Numbered from the stretch's first letter, positions 38,241 through 48,948 are shown. The stretch is DNA of 64,000 nucleotides from Streptomyces tsukubensis (GCF_003932715.1 NZ_CP020700.1:3246501-3310500); one strand, 5' to 3'. A program made the numbers and translations. The notes: a model not told the origin generated them from the letters alone.

Positions 38241-40688
38241 TCAGCGGCGGCCCGTCGCCGTGCCCTTCACCGCGTCCAGCGCATACACGCAGCGGTCCTT
38301 GCTGCACGCGTACACGACACCGTCCCTGACCACCGGGGAGCCGGTGATCTCACCGCCCGTCGCCAGTTTCCACCGCAGCTGACCGCCCGTCGCGTCGAGC
38401 GTGTACAGCACATGGTCCGCGGAGCCGAAGTGGACCCGGCCGTCCGCGGCGACGGGCGCGCCGACGACCTCGCCGCCCGCCGCGAACCGCCACAGCGGGG
38501 TCCCGGCGACGGCATCGAGGGTGTAGAGCGCGCTGCCGCTGCCCACATGGACGTTGCCGCCGGTGACCAGGACCGGTTCAGTGGACTGGCGGGCCTCGGT
38601 GGCGATCCGCCAGCGGTCCTTGCCGGTGGTCGCGTCCAGGGCGTACACCGTGCCCAGATAGTCCGCGAGATAGACACCGCCGCCCGCGACCGCGGGCCCC
38701 GCGGCGAAGGCGGGTGGGGAGAGGAAGACCGCGGGCGCCTCGAAGTGCCAGCGGACCCGGCCGGTCGCGATGTCGAGGGCGATGACGCGGGTACCGGCGG
38801 AGACATAGACGAAGCCGTCGGCCGCCGGATGGACCCGGACCGGGACATTGCCGCAGGACGCCGCGTCACCGACGGGATAGGACCAGCGTTCCGTGCCGGT
38901 ACGGGCCTCCAGCGCCCGCAGCCGCGCCTCCTTCCAGACGTACACCGTGTCCCCGGCGATGACCGGACCGCCCTCGACGGTCTCGAACTCGGACTGGGCA
39001 CCGGTCAGCTCCCACAGCTTGTCGCCGCCCGACGCCTCCCAGGCCTGGACGCCGCCGCCGCGGGTGCCGGTGAGGACCGTGCCCCGTTCGGCCTGGAGGG
39101 AGTAGACCCAGGAATCGGTGGACAGCCGCCACCGCTCCCGGCCGTCCGCGGCGTCGAGGGCGTAGAGACTGGGCCCGTCGGAGGCGTGGATACGGCCCGC
39201 TTCGAGCGCCATCGACCAGGCCACGTCACGGGTCTTGAACTGGCGGCGGCCGGTCCCCGTATCGAGGGCGTGGACCTCGAAGGAGGTGACGTAGAGCAGA
39301 CCGCCGTCGACGATCGGAGTGCCCCAGACGTCGTTGGACATCCGGAACCGCCAGGGCCGCCAGCGGCCGGTGCCGTCGGGCAACAGCGACGGCGACGAAG
39401 GGGCCGGCGGGGCCGGGGGCGGCGCGGGGGCCGGAGCCGTACCGCCCGTCTGCCCGGCCGGGCGGCGGACCCAGCCCGTCCCGGGCGGCGAGCCGGGGAG
39501 CGGACCCACGGCGTCCGCCACCCTGAGGCCGGGACCGATCGGAGCGGCCACCCCCGGCAGCTGTACGGAGACGGCGGCAGCGACCGGCGCGGCGGCGCCC
39601 GTGCGAGGGTCCTCCGACGGTCCGCGGGCCCAGCCCGGATTGCCGCGCGGCGGCTGCGCGGGCTGCGGCGGCACCAGCTGCGGACCGGCGTGCCGTCCCC
39701 CGTGCCGGGGCCCGCCCTGCGGCCCGTGGCCGGGCGGCGCGGACGGCGGCGGGCCGGGCGGCCGCGGCGGGGCCGCCGCGGGAAGCTGCGTCGTCCGGCC
39801 GCCGCGCCGGGTCTCGATCATGGCGACCGCCAGCGGGGGCAGCCACGCGGACGCCGTACCGCTGTCGTCGCCGCCGGAGGCGAAGAGATGCGGCGCGAGC
39901 AGGGCCTGCAGATCCTCCGGCGAGGGGCGGCCCGTCGCGTCCATGCCCATGCAGGACTCGATGAGGGGCCGCAGCTCCGCCGGCAGACCCTCCAGATCGG
40001 GGCCCTCGCGCAGCAGCATGAACACGGTCTCCACCGGGTTCGCGCCGTGGAAGGGCGCATGCCCCGTGGCCGCGAAGACCAGGGTGGAGCCCAGCGAGAA
40101 GACATCGCTGGCCCCGGTCACGCTACGGGAGTCCCTGGCCTGTTCGGGCGACATGTAAGCGGGCGTGCCGACGGCCACGTTCGTCATGGTCAGCCGGGTG
40201 TTGGAGACCCCCGACGCGATCCCGAAGTCGATCACCCGGGGTCCGTCCTCGACGACCAGGACGTTCGACGGCTTGAGATCGCGGTGGACGAGCCCGGCGC
40301 CGTGAATGGACTGCAGGGCCTCCGCGATACCCGCGGCCAGCCAGCGCACCCCCCGGGCGGGCAGCGGCCCGCACTCGTTCACTATCTCTTCCAGCGACGG
40401 CGCGGGCACGTACGCCGTGGCCAGCCAGGGCACCGCGGCCCGCGGATCGGCATCGACGACGGCCGCCGTGTAGAAACCGCTGACGGCCCGCGCCGCCTCC
40501 ACCTCACGGGTGAAACGGACCCGGAAAAGCTGGTCCTCGGCGAGTTCGGTACGGACGGTCTTGATGGCCACCCGGCGGCCCGACGCCGACCGGGCGAGAT
40601 AGACCAGTCCCATACCACCGGCACCGAGCCGGCCCAGCACCTCGAACGGACCGATCCGTCTCGGGTCATGCTGAGTAAGCTGCTCCAT
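38241..40688 (-). CDS. afsK: AfsK serine/threonine protein kinase
   Basis: 815 residues (S. coelicolor AfsK: 799) from the ATG at 40688, with GGAGG eight bases upstream. Kinase domain ~12-265: LGAGGMGLVY glycine loop, VAIKTV Lys, HRDLKPSNVLV catalytic loop, DFGIASG, GTPAYMSPEQ. A Pro/Gly/Ala-rich linker (~270-420) joins it to a C-terminal PQQ-type beta-propeller with repeats such as VYLADYLGTVYALD and VYACSKDRCVYALD. AfsK autophosphorylates and phosphorylates AfsR; the AfsK N-terminus and propeller match what I recall of the known protein. No kbpA-like gene (AfsK inhibitor) is adjacent. Confidence 0.92.
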   Translation of the reverse strand: MEQLTQHDPRRIGPFEVLGRLGAGGMGLVYLARSASGRRVAIKTVRTELAEDQLFRVRFTREVEAARAVSGFYTAAVVDADPRAAVPWLATAYVPAPSLEEIVNECGPLPARGVRWLAAGIAEALQSIHGAGLVHRDLKPSNVLVVEDGPRVIDFGIASGVSNTRLTMTNVAVGTPAYMSPEQARDSRSVTGASDVFSLGSTLVFAATGHAPFHGANPVETVFMLLREGPDLEGLPAELRPLIESCMGMDATGRPSPEDLQALLAPHLFASGGDDSGTASAWLPPLAVAMIETRRGGRTTQLPAAAPPRPPGPPPSAPPGHGPQGGPRHGGRHAGPQLVPPQPAQPPRGNPGWARGPSEDPRTGAAAPVAAAVSVQLPGVAAPIGPGLRVADAVGPLPGSPPGTGWVRRPAGQTGGTAPAPAPPPAPPAPSSPSLLPDGTGRWRPWRFRMSNDVWGTPIVDGGLLYVTSFEVHALDTGTGRRQFKTRDVAWSMALEAGRIHASDGPSLYALDAADGRERWRLSTDSWVYSLQAERGTVLTGTRGGGVQAWEASGGDKLWELTGAQSEFETVEGGPVIAGDTVYVWKEARLRALEARTGTERWSYPVGDAASCGNVPVRVHPAADGFVYVSAGTRVIALDIATGRVRWHFEAPAVFLSPPAFAAGPAVAGGGVYLADYLGTVYALDATTGKDRWRIATEARQSTEPVLVTGGNVHVGSGSALYTLDAVAGTPLWRFAAGGEVVGAPVAADGRVHFGSADHVLYTLDATGGQLRWKLATGGEITGSPVVRDGVVYACSKDRCVYALDAVKGTATGRR

Positions 40689-41279
40689 CCCTGCCACCTC
40701 CCCGTACGGGCCCCGGCTCCATCGGGCCCGTCCTCACCAGCCCTGCACGGCGTCTCACCGCCGAGCCCCGCAGCGGTCGCGCACACCGATTCTTCCTGTC
40801 GGAGGCGGCGGTGGCGAACCCGGGGGCGGATCGGGGTGTCTCGCCCGGATCAGGGCACGTCGGGCATGCCGGAACCGCTCCGTCCCGCATCTCCGTACCC
40901 CTCCCGATCCGCCCCGTACCGCTTCCGCCGTGCGATTCCCCGCACTTTCCCCGCTCCACCGCACCCCGATTGTCGGTGAGTACGACGATTCGTCCAGGAT
41001 GCGCATCACACCACCCCGACCCGATCAGGCCGGATCACGCCCAACCGGAACCCGCGGACAGCACGAACACCCTCCCCTGATCCTTGACGCAGAAATAGGA
41101 AAAAGGGATGAGGGGACACCCGGAAGACGGCGGATCAAAGCTCCTACCAGGGCCGGCTCCGCTCGAACGCACATTCCCGGGCCGTGCGTCCGCCCGCCCG
41201 ACCCCGCCCCCCCGGCAGCGCACACCCCATTTGCAGTCGGCCGAATCGCGCGCCGATCACCCGTCGGTAAGCTGACGGC
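40689..41279. other. Intergenic region between afsK and the TetR gene
   Basis: 590 bp between divergent genes. No convincing CDS: the plus frames are Pro/Ser/Arg-rich shadow frames without ribosome sites. The sequence upstream of the TetR start has a TAAGCT element that would suit leaderless transcription from the ATG at 41280. CTGAC-GGCAT-GACAG at 41272-41286 is a near match (one base off) to the regulon operator and overlaps that ATG. Confidence 0.55.
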
Positions 41280-41927
41280 ATGACAGGACAAGTACGCACT
41301 GTCGACGGCCGAGTGGCCGGACGACGCGGCCAGGCCACGCGGCAGAAGCTGCTCGACTGCCTCGGCGAGATGCTCAGCTCATCGCCGTACCGGGACGTCA
41401 AGGTCATCGACGTCGCCCGGAAAGCGGGAACCTCCCCCGCCACCTTCTACCAGTACTTCCCCGACGTCGAAGGCGCCGTCCTCGAAATCGCCGAAGAAAT
41501 GGCCAAAGAAGGCGCCGCCCTCACCGGCCTCGTCGCCGGACGCTCCTGGGTCGGCAAAGCCGCCTGGCAGACCTCCGAAGAACTCGTCGACGGCTTCCTC
41601 GACTTCTGGCGCCGCCACGACGCGATCCTCCGCGTCGTCGACCTCGGAGCCGCAGAAGGCGACAAACGCTTCTACAAGATCCGTATGAAGATCCTCAACT
41701 CGGTCACCAACTCCCTCACCGACGCCGTGAAGGAACTCCAGACCAAGGGCCGCGTCGACAAAGACGTCAACCCCGCAGCCGTCTCCGGCTCCCTCGTGGC
41801 CATGCTCGCCGCAGTCGCATCGCACCAGAAGGGCTTCACCACCTGGGGCGTCAAACAGGCCGAACTCCGCCCCAACCTCGCCCTCCTCGTCCACCTCGGC
41901 ATCACCGGCAAAAAGCCCCTTAAATAG
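41280..41927 (+). CDS. TetR family regulator next to afsK
   Basis: 215 residues. Helix-turn-helix DVKVIDVARKAGTSPATFYQYFPDVE, ligand domain with long helices. The sequence strongly recalls the TetR regulator found beside afsK in S. coelicolor (SCO4421), from memory. Divergent from afsK. Upstream sequence has a possible -10 just before the ATG and a near-match operator overlapping the start, so autoregulation is possible. Its stop codon lies in the loop of the terminator hairpin. Confidence 0.88.
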   Translation: MTGQVRTVDGRVAGRRGQATRQKLLDCLGEMLSSSPYRDVKVIDVARKAGTSPATFYQYFPDVEGAVLEIAEEMAKEGAALTGLVAGRSWVGKAAWQTSEELVDGFLDFWRRHDAILRVVDLGAAEGDKRFYKIRMKILNSVTNSLTDAVKELQTKGRVDKDVNPAAVSGSLVAMLAAVASHQKGFTTWGVKQAELRPNLALLVHLGITGKKPLK

Positions 41928-41932
41928 GGGCT
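41914..41932 (+). terminator. Terminator hairpin containing the TetR stop codon
   Basis: AGCCCCT-TAAAT-AGGGGCT: 7-bp stem around a 5-base loop. The end of the TetR gene (…AAG CCC CTT AAA TAG) runs through the left arm and loop; the TAG is at 41925-41927. Ribosomes finishing translation would cover the hairpin. Confidence 0.72.
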
Positions 41933-42098
41933 CGTTCGCCTCCGGGGCGCTTAAGCCACGGTCTTCAGTCGATCGTGCTCGATCACTCGTTCCTCGCGAT
42001 CTCCGCGCGTTCTCCCTCCAGTCCCCCTACGCCTTCGGCGTGGGAGGTGCCCCCAGGCGCGCCCCTTCGGCTCACTCGCCGGTCCTGGGGGACGGGCG

Positions 42099-42238
42099 GG
42101 TCGTGAGCAGTGGGCGTTTTTCACGCCTCGGGCGCAGCCACCGGAACGCCTCCGCTGCGGCGCGGGCAGGTCGTGAGCAGTGGCCGCTTTCGCCCCTCGG
42201 GCACAGCCACCGGAACGCCTCCGCGGAGCGGATATCGC
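42099..42238. repeat. Tandem 70-bp repeat, two diverged copies
   Basis: Units beginning GGTCGTGAGCAGTGG recur at 42099 and 42169 (period 70), each containing CAGCCACCGGAACGCCTCCGC. Located in the 390-bp gap 41928-42319 between the TetR and L,D-transpeptidase genes, where no gene is seen. Possibly duplicated noncoding or regulatory sequence. Confidence 0.7.
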
Positions 42239-42319
42239 GGACATCACGGACGTCGCGAGGCCCCCGGCCGCTCCCCTCGGCCCCATCGCGTCCCCGTCGC
42301 ATCCGGTCGCGTCCGGGCG

Positions 42320-43057
42320 TCAGCCCTCGGTGCCCGGCTTCACGCCCCATATGTAGATCGCGTCGTCGATGTCCAGCAGATCCCACAGCTCCGCCGCGTC
42401 CGCCAGCTTCAGATTGACGCAGCCCGCCGAGCCGCCGCCGTCGTACAGGTTGTCGAGCCGGCCGTGCAGCGCCTGCCCCCCGTCGAAGAACTGGGCGTAC
42501 GGCATGGGAGCGTCGTCGTAGATCGTGGAGACGTGGTCGCGGCTGCGCCAGTAGATCGCGTGCCAGCCGAGACGGGTCTCCTCGGTGTCCCGGCCGGTGC
42601 GGATCGGCACCGGGTCGAAGACGACGGTCCGGCCCCGCTGCACCCACAGCAGCTGCCGGTCGAGGTCGATGCAGGTGACGCGGTAGTCGCGGACCGGGCA
42701 GCTGCCCGCAGCGTTCGGATTGGCCCGCGCCTTGACGGCGACCATCGTGCGGTACGTCATCAGACTCGCGTAGCCGTCGGTGGGAACGATGTCGTTCGCG
42801 GCCTGGAAGTTGCGGATGGCCACGCAGTCACCGGCCGACTGGACCCCGTCCACGGGCCGCTTCAGATACTCCTCCAGAGCCCGCTGGTACGGCCCCGTAC
42901 CCGCCGTGCAGCCGTCGGCAAGGGCGGGTGCCGCCTCCGCCGCCGGGGCGCCGCCGGGGCCGCCCAGGGCGAGCGTCCCGGCCAGCAGCGCCACCGCGGC
43001 GGCGCCGGCTATGCCCGTGCGCTTGCTGCCGCGCTCCCCTGTCGTCTTCCGTCGCAT
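42320..43057 (-). CDS. L,D-transpeptidase (YkuD), secreted
   Basis: 245 residues from the ATG at 43057 (GGAG six bases upstream). Signal peptide with basic start and hydrophobic core, cleavage near EAAP. Catalytic YkuD motif HGRLDNLYDGGGSAGCVNL with His at ~197 and Cys at ~212; NFQAANDIVPTDGYAS upstream suggests a peptidoglycan-binding-like N-terminal region. L,D-transpeptidases make 3-3 peptidoglycan cross-links, which are common in Streptomyces, and some attach proteins to the wall. It lies just upstream, on the same strand, of nothing; the giant SpaA protein gene faces it in the same direction. Confidence 0.9.
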   Translation of the reverse strand: MRRKTTGERGSKRTGIAGAAAVALLAGTLALGGPGGAPAAEAAPALADGCTAGTGPYQRALEEYLKRPVDGVQSAGDCVAIRNFQAANDIVPTDGYASLMTYRTMVAVKARANPNAAGSCPVRDYRVTCIDLDRQLLWVQRGRTVVFDPVPIRTGRDTEETRLGWHAIYWRSRDHVSTIYDDAPMPYAQFFDGGQALHGRLDNLYDGGGSAGCVNLKLADAAELWDLLDIDDAIYIWGVKPGTEG

Positions 43058-43264
43058 GCGGAACTCCGTCCTCGTGCGTTCCCCCATAGGTCCCCAGACC
43101 ACTGTTATCAGCGGTTGTCCGCCCGCGCCTCGGACGGGCGTCCGAAGAGGTGAGGCGGGGGCCGCACGCGAGGACGCGGACGCCCCGGTGGTGTCCGGTG
43201 CGTCCGCGTCCCCGTTCCGCTCGGTCTTCAGTTGTGTGTCTTCAGTTGTGTGGTGCGGCGGTGG

Positions 43265-46200
43265 CTACTTCTTGCCGCCCTTGCCCTTGCCGGGCTCGCC
43301 GCGCTTGTTGGCGACCTCGACCTGGACCGGCTGGTCGGCGTTCTCCGCCGTGATGGTGAACGGCCCCTTCACGGGGTTGTCCGGCAGGACGTACCCCTCG
43401 GGCACATCCGTCTCCAGCAGGTAGTACGTCCCGAGCGCCAGCTCGTCGAACGTGCAGTTGCCCTCGTTGTCCGTGGCGCAGCCGGGGCCGACCATGGTGT
43501 CGGGCGGGGTGCCGTTCAGCGCCCTGGTCTGGAGACCGGCGACGCCGTTGGTCTCCTCCCACAGCTCGAACACCGCGCCCGCGAGGGGCTTGCCGTTCTT
43601 GGCGTCGGTCTTGTGGAGGTCGATCTCGCCGGTGGGCGGGGTCGGCGTCGCGGTGTTCTCGGCCGTGACCGTGACACCGCCCGGGATCTCGCCCTCGGTG
43701 AGGACGACCGGGAAGACCGGGTTCGCCGGAAGGTCGTAGCCCGCCGGAGCCGCGGTCTCACGCCAGTAGTACGTACCCGGGACGACGTCCCGGCTGCACC
43801 GGCCGTTGGCACCCGTCGTGCAGTCCGGCGCCAGCCGCGTGTCCGGGTTCCCGCCCGTGGTCTGGAGACCGGGAATCCCGTTCGTCTCCTGCCAGAACTG
43901 GAACACCGCACCCGCCAGCGGGTCACCCGTCACCGAGTCGACCTTCTCCACCGTGACCGGCGCCTCACCGGGCGGGGTCTTGATGTTGGCCGCGGTCACC
44001 GTCACACCGTCGGGGATGTCCTGCGCCGTCAGAGTGATCGGGAAGACCGGGTTGACCGGAAGGTCGTAGCCCGGCGGGGCCGCAGTCTCCTGCCAGTAGT
44101 ACTGACCCACCTCGACGGTCTCGGTGCACGTACCGTTCGCAGGCGTCGTGCAGGGAGCACCGACCTCCGTGTCCGGGTTGGCGCCCGCGGTCTGGAGACC
44201 GGGGATCCCGTTGGTCTCCTGCCACAGCTGGAAGACCGCACCGGCCAGCGGAGCACCCGTCACCGAGTCCTCCTTGACCACGGACACGTTGCCCGTGACC
44301 GGAGGGGTCTTGGTGTTCTCGGCCGTGACCGTGACACCGCCCGGGATCTCGCCCTCGGTGAGGACGACCGGGAAGACCGGGTTCGCCGGAAGGTCGTAGC
44401 CCGCCGGAGCCGCGGTCTCACGCCAGTAGTACGTACCCGGGACGACGTCCCGGCTGCACCGGCCGTTGGCACCCGTCGTGCAGTCCGGCGCCAGCCGCGT
44501 GTCCGGGTTCCCGCCCGTGGTCTGGAGACCGGGGATTCCGTTGGTCTCCTGCCAGAACTGGAACACGGCACCCGCGAGCGGGTCGCCCGACTCGGAGTCG
44601 ACCTTCACCACCGTGACCGGCGCCTCGCCGGGCGGGGTCTTGATGTTGGTCGCGGTCACCGAGACCCCGCCGGGGATGTCGGCGGCGGTGAGGGTGAGCG
44701 GGAAGACCGGGTTGACGGGGAGGTCGTAGCCCGGCGGGGCCGCGGTCTCCTGCCAGTAGTACTGACCCACCTCGACGGTCTCGGTGCACGTACCGTTCGC
44801 AGGCGTCGTGCACGGGCTGCCGATCGTGGTGTCCGGGTTGATGCCGATGGTCTGGAGACCGGGAATCCCGTTCGTCTCCTCCCACAGCTGGAACACCGCA
44901 CCCGCCAGCGGAGCACCCGTCACCGAGTCCTCCTTCACCACGGACACATCGCCCGTGACCGGAGCCGTCTTGATGTTCTCGGCCGTGATCTCGACACCCT
45001 CGGCGGCGTTCTCCTCGGTCAGGACCAGCGGTCCGAAGACCGGGTTGACCGGGAGGTCGTAGCCGGGCGGGGCCGCGGTCTCCTGCCAGTAGTACTCGCC
45101 CACCTCGACCGTCTCGGTGCACGTACCGTTCGCAGGCGTCATACACGGGCTGCCGACCGTGGTGTCCGGGTTGATACCGATGGTCTGGAGACCGGGAACC
45201 CCGTTCGTCTCCTCCCACAACTGGAACACCGCACCCGCCAGCGGAGCACCCGTCACCGAGTCCTCCTTGAGGACCGAGACGTCACCGCGGGCCGGGGGCA
45301 CCGGCGTCTTCACGTTCTCCGCCGTCACCGAGACCCCGCCGGGGATGTCGGCGTCGGTGAGGGTGAGCGGGAAGACCGTATTGGCCGGGAGGTCGTAGCC
45401 GGGCGGGGCCGTGATCTCGACCCAGTAGTACGTACCGGCGACGACGTCACGGCTGCACTGTCCGTCCGTGCCGGTCGTGCAGTCCGGGTTGACCTTGGTG
45501 TCCGGGTTCGCGCCCGAGGTCTGGAGACCGGCGATCCCGTTCGTCTCGTGCCAGAACTGGAAGACGGCGCCCGCGAGCGGGGCGTCGGTCTCCGAGTCCA
45601 CCTTGACGACGGTCACCGGGCCCTCGCCCGGCGGTACCGGGGTCTTGGTGTTGGCGACGGTCACGCTCACGCCGACCTGGGCGTTCTCCTCGGTGAGTAC
45701 GAGCGGGAAGATCGTCTCGGCGGGGAGGTCGTAGCCCGGGGGCGCGGAGACCTCACGCCAGTAGTACGTGCCCGTGGGCACGATCCGGGCACACTCGCCG
45801 ACCACGTCGGTGGTGCAGTCCGGCGGGAGCTGGGTGTCCGGGTTCGGGCCGGTGACCTGGAGACCGGTGATGCCGTTGGTCTCCTCCCACAGCTCGAAGA
45901 TCGCACCGGGCAGGGCCGCCTGCGTATCGGCGTCGACCTTGTCGACCGACACCTCGCCCGTGACCGGAGTCTTGCTGTTGTCGGCCGTGACCGTGACACC
46001 CGCGGGGATGTCGTCGGCGGTGAGGACGACCGGGAAGACCGGATCGGCGGGGAGGTCGTAGCCGGGCGGGGCCGCGGTCTCCTGCCAGTAGTACGTACCG
46101 GGGTCGACGGTCTCCGAGCACGAGCCGTCGGCGCCGGTCACACAGGGCGAACCGATCTTGGAGTCGGGCGAGGGCCCGGACGTCTGGAGACCGGCGAGGC

Positions 46201-47548
46201 CGTTCGTCTCCTCCCACAGCTGGAAGGTGGCCCCGGCCAGCGGGGTGCCCGTGGTCGCGTCCTGCTTCACGACCTTCACCGGCGCGGTCGGGACCACGAC
46301 GGAGCAGTCGGGCAGATCCCCGTTGAAGGGGTACGCGTGGAACTCCTGGCCACCGCCCCCGCCGGCGGCACCGTGCGTGATGCTGCCCGTGGAGAAGAAG
46401 CGGCCGTTGATACCGGGCAGGGTGACCGTCGTACCCGACGACTGGTTGCCGACCAGGACGCTGCCCTGGAACTGGCCGGTGCCCTTGAGGGTGACCGTGG
46501 AGGCGTCGGGGAAGTTCCACAGCAGCCGCTCGCGCAGCTGGTTCAGCGGGTCCGTGTCGAACGGGCTGCCGCTGTAGGTGTTGATGGTGCGGTTCGCGCC
46601 CAGCACGTTCACCAGGATCGTGGCGTTCGCGGGGATGTTGTTGAAGACGAGCCCCTGCTGCCCGCCGGTCCCACCCTGCATGTCGAAGTCGACGTTGAAG
46701 ACCTGGAGCGCGGAGGTGCCGTCACCCGTGAAGGTGGTCTGGCCGCCGCTGTTGACCGCGGTCCCGGTGGCCGGGCGGTTGGCGCCGGTCTCCGTTCGCG
46801 CATAGCACTGGCTGGAGGCGGTCAGCTCGTCGCGCAGGGCCGTGTAGGGGGCCGCCGCGTTCGGGTCCTGGATGAGGGTGCCGGTGACCGTGCCGGTCAG
46901 GGTGCCCGCGTACCGCACATTGCCGCCGTCGGCGAGCAACCGCTCCCCGGCCGCGACAGTGACATTGGCACCGGTGGTGAGGAAGTCCGTACCGTCGTCC
47001 GGGGGGACCCTGGAGCCGACGCCGACGATGCCGACGTTGTAGATCGCGCTGGCGCCGGCGGCCTTGTCCTGGTCGAAGCTGCCGAGGACGACGACCTTGC
47101 CTTCGGCCTCCGCCGCACCGCCCCGGACACTGAAGTTCCCGCCCGCGAAGATATTGATGTTGTTGTCACGGCCCGCGATGGGGCCGTTGTTCAGCGGGGG
47201 GTACGGATTCGGGCACGGCGGGGTGCCGGGGATGCAGGGGCCGAGCCCGCCGGGGAGCGGGGCACGACGGAGCTGGGCCTTGTGGGGCTTCTGGGGCTTG
47301 AAGCCACGGGCCTTGTTCTTCGCGGCCTTGCTGCCGCTCTGACTCCTGTTGCCGGTCGCGCTCCGGGTCCCGTCCCGGTCGGGGGTCGCCGTGGCGGCGA
47401 CGCGCTCCTCCTGGGAGGACGGCGGAGCCGGGGCGGCCCAGACCGTCCCCTGCCCCAGCACGAGCGCGGGTGCGGTCGCCGCGAGGACCGCACAGGCCAC
47501 GCCTGTCGTCCGGGAGCGTTGTCGCAGCCGCGCGAGAACTGCTCGCAT
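43265..47548 (-). CDS. Giant secreted choice-of-anchor A / SpaA-repeat surface protein
   Basis: 1427 residues from the ATG at 47548. Signal peptide ends near VWAAPAPP. Residues ~60-400 form a choice-of-anchor A domain ([52 protein letters not shown]). Nine SpaA (prealbumin-like) repeats of ~110 residues follow, each with VVKxD (isopeptide Lys), [15 protein letters not shown] (catalytic Glu) and an ENxKTP-type Asn strand, plus a Cys pair (PC…GxC). The ninth is diverged. No LPXTG or membrane helix: the protein ends [11 protein letters not shown]. Probably a self-cross-linked wall or spore-surface rod; attachment mechanism unclear. Confidence 0.88.
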   Translation of the reverse strand: MRAVLARLRQRSRTTGVACAVLAATAPALVLGQGTVWAAPAPPSSQEERVAATATPDRDGTRSATGNRSQSGSKAAKNKARGFKPQKPHKAQLRRAPLPGGLGPCIPGTPPCPNPYPPLNNGPIAGRDNNINIFAGGNFSVRGGAAEAEGKVVVLGSFDQDKAAGASAIYNVGIVGVGSRVPPDDGTDFLTTGANVTVAAGERLLADGGNVRYAGTLTGTVTGTLIQDPNAAAPYTALRDELTASSQCYARTETGANRPATGTAVNSGGQTTFTGDGTSALQVFNVDFDMQGGTGGQQGLVFNNIPANATILVNVLGANRTINTYSGSPFDTDPLNQLRERLLWNFPDASTVTLKGTGQFQGSVLVGNQSSGTTVTLPGINGRFFSTGSITHGAAGGGGGQEFHAYPFNGDLPDCSVVVPTAPVKVVKQDATTGTPLAGATFQLWEETNGLAGLQTSGPSPDSKIGSPCVTGADGSCSETVDPGTYYWQETAAPPGYDLPADPVFPVVLTADDIPAGVTVTADNSKTPVTGEVSVDKVDADTQAALPGAIFELWEETNGITGLQVTGPNPDTQLPPDCTTDVVGECARIVPTGTYYWREVSAPPGYDLPAETIFPLVLTEENAQVGVSVTVANTKTPVPPGEGPVTVVKVDSETDAPLAGAVFQFWHETNGIAGLQTSGANPDTKVNPDCTTGTDGQCSRDVVAGTYYWVEITAPPGYDLPANTVFPLTLTDADIPGGVSVTAENVKTPVPPARGDVSVLKEDSVTGAPLAGAVFQLWEETNGVPGLQTIGINPDTTVGSPCMTPANGTCTETVEVGEYYWQETAAPPGYDLPVNPVFGPLVLTEENAAEGVEITAENIKTAPVTGDVSVVKEDSVTGAPLAGAVFQLWEETNGIPGLQTIGINPDTTIGSPCTTPANGTCTETVEVGQYYWQETAAPPGYDLPVNPVFPLTLTAADIPGGVSVTATNIKTPPGEAPVTVVKVDSESGDPLAGAVFQFWQETNGIPGLQTTGGNPDTRLAPDCTTGANGRCSRDVVPGTYYWRETAAPAGYDLPANPVFPVVLTEGEIPGGVTVTAENTKTPPVTGNVSVVKEDSVTGAPLAGAVFQLWQETNGIPGLQTAGANPDTEVGAPCTTPANGTCTETVEVGQYYWQETAAPPGYDLPVNPVFPITLTAQDIPDGVTVTAANIKTPPGEAPVTVEKVDSVTGDPLAGAVFQFWQETNGIPGLQTTGGNPDTRLAPDCTTGANGRCSRDVVPGTYYWRETAAPAGYDLPANPVFPVVLTEGEIPGGVTVTAENTATPTPPTGEIDLHKTDAKNGKPLAGAVFELWEETNGVAGLQTRALNGTPPDTMVGPGCATDNEGNCTFDELALGTYYLLETDVPEGYVLPDNPVKGPFTITAENADQPVQVEVANKRGEPGKGKGGKK
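43652..44533. repeat. Recent duplication inside the SpaA repeats
   Basis: 43652-43873 and 44312-44533 are identical over about 222 bp, offset 660 bp, i.e. exactly two 330-bp repeat units. Neighbouring units are diverged, so a two-unit block was copied recently. Repeats 6 and 8 of the protein are nearly identical as a consequence. Confidence 0.85.
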
Positions 47549-48024
47549 CACATCGACTTCTCTCGTTAGGTGAGGTGATCCCGAGACGGGAATCCCCAGG
47601 ACAGGCTGCGGAGAGGGGTCGTGCGGGCGCGGTAGACACTCCCCGGGCGTCGCCCGGAAAGATCGGACTATCACCCGGGGGTGGTAGCGGGTTTGGACCC
47701 CCTGGCCGTAGGGCCTTTCCCGGGGATCGGACAGGGATCGGACGGGAATCCGAGTGGGATCCGAGTGGAATCGGGCCCGGATCCCCGCCGGGCGCGCGTG
47801 TGGGCTCGCGTGCGGTGACCGGCCGGGGGATCCGGGCCGGACGGCGGACCCGGCGGCCGGGCCGGAAGCGGGCCGGGCCCGCGGAGCGGACGGCCGGGCC
47901 GGGCGCAACCGAAATTCGCTGGCGCACAGGGGGCTGCGAAGGCAGGCTCGCGCGTGGATGCGGTGGCCTGGGACAGGTCCCCCGTTCCGACCGCCATCCT
48001 CCCCCGACCAGGAACGGCACCCCC
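47549..48024. other. Intergenic region upstream of the SpaA protein and phosphotransferase genes
   Basis: 475 bp between divergent genes. GATCGGAC and GAATCCGAGTGGGATC-like short repeats near 47725-47790 are the only structure seen. No gene and no recognisable operator; promoters for both flanking genes should lie here. Confidence 0.5.
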
Positions 48025-48948
48025 ATGCACCAGCCCGCGGCGCTCGGCGCCGACGCCGTACGCACCCTGCTCTCCCTGGAGGGCACCCCCGTCCGGCGGG
48101 TGGCGGAGGGAAGTGAGCACGCGACGTGGTTCATCGGCGACGACCGGGTGCTGCGCCTGGCGGCGGACGAGGACGTGACCCTGCGCCAGCGGCGGGAGGT
48201 CGCGCTGCGGGACGCGCTGCGCGGACGGCTTCCGGTGCCGGTTCCGGAGAGCCTGGCGAGCGGCGAATGGGCGCCCGGGCTCGCGTACACCCTGGACCAC
48301 AGGCTCCCGGGCCGGTCGGCGGAGGAGCGGCAGGTGTCCGGCGCGGGGGAACTGGACCTCGCGGGGCTGCTGGCCGCCCTGCGGTCGTACGGGCGGACGG
48401 AGCCCGGTGACCCGGCCGGTGCGGCGGCGGCCGGGGGCGGGTCCGGTGCCGGTACGGGGCCTGTCGCCCTGCCCCGGGAACCCGTACGGGACCCGGCCGG
48501 GCTCCGGGAGGAGGCCCTGCGCGCGGCCGAACGGTCGGCGGATCCGGCCCTGGACCCCGGGCTCGTCCTGCGGCGGCTCGCCGTCCCGCCGCCGCCCGCC
48601 GCGCCGGACACGGCCGTACTCCTCCACAACGACCTCAAGGGCGAGCATCTGCTGATCGGGGACGACGGCGAGATCACCGGGGTCCTCGACTGGACGGACG
48701 CGGCGCTGGGCGATCCCGCCGAGGACATCGCCGGACTCGCGATCTCCATCGGCGCCCCGGCCGCCGTCCGGGCCGCCGCACTCGCCTCGTACGGACCGGA
48801 GGTCTGTCTGCGCGGGCTCTGGCTGGCCCGCTGCGACACTCTGGTCCGGCTGGCCGAACGGCTCCACGGCTCCGACGACGACAGCCCGCTGCCCCTGCTG
48901 CGGACCCAGCGCCGCCGCGCCTGGCAGCTCACCCCTCTTGACCTGTAG
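48025..48948 (+). CDS. Aminoglycoside phosphotransferase-like kinase
   Basis: 307 residues. APH/choline kinase fold: [28 protein letters not shown] at the nucleotide-binding Lys/Glu region, catalytic loop [15 protein letters not shown] (Asp in HND, ~202) and the metal Asp in [12 protein letters not shown] (~222). Such proteins phosphorylate small molecules or antibiotics; the substrate is unknown. A Gly/Ala-rich insertion lies near residue 130-150. Stands alone between the SpaA gene and DUF5713. Confidence 0.85.
   Translation: MHQPAALGADAVRTLLSLEGTPVRRVAEGSEHATWFIGDDRVLRLAADEDVTLRQRREVALRDALRGRLPVPVPESLASGEWAPGLAYTLDHRLPGRSAEERQVSGAGELDLAGLLAALRSYGRTEPGDPAGAAAAGGGSGAGTGPVALPREPVRDPAGLREEALRAAERSADPALDPGLVLRRLAVPPPPAAPDTAVLLHNDLKGEHLLIGDDGEITGVLDWTDAALGDPAEDIAGLAISIGAPAAVRAAALASYGPEVCLRGLWLARCDTLVRLAERLHGSDDDSPLPLLRTQRRRAWQLTPLDL

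Noticed and set aside
40811..41283. Possible kbpA-like or other gene between afsK and TetR
   Set aside because: Frames are short Pro/Ser-rich shadows; KbpA is about 250 residues and cannot fit.
43232..47569. 1445-residue open frame on the plus strand over the SpaA protein gene
   Set aside because: Repetitive Arg/Asp/Gly-rich antisense frame created by the repeat DNA; no signal peptide or fold, and the minus-strand protein has clear domains.
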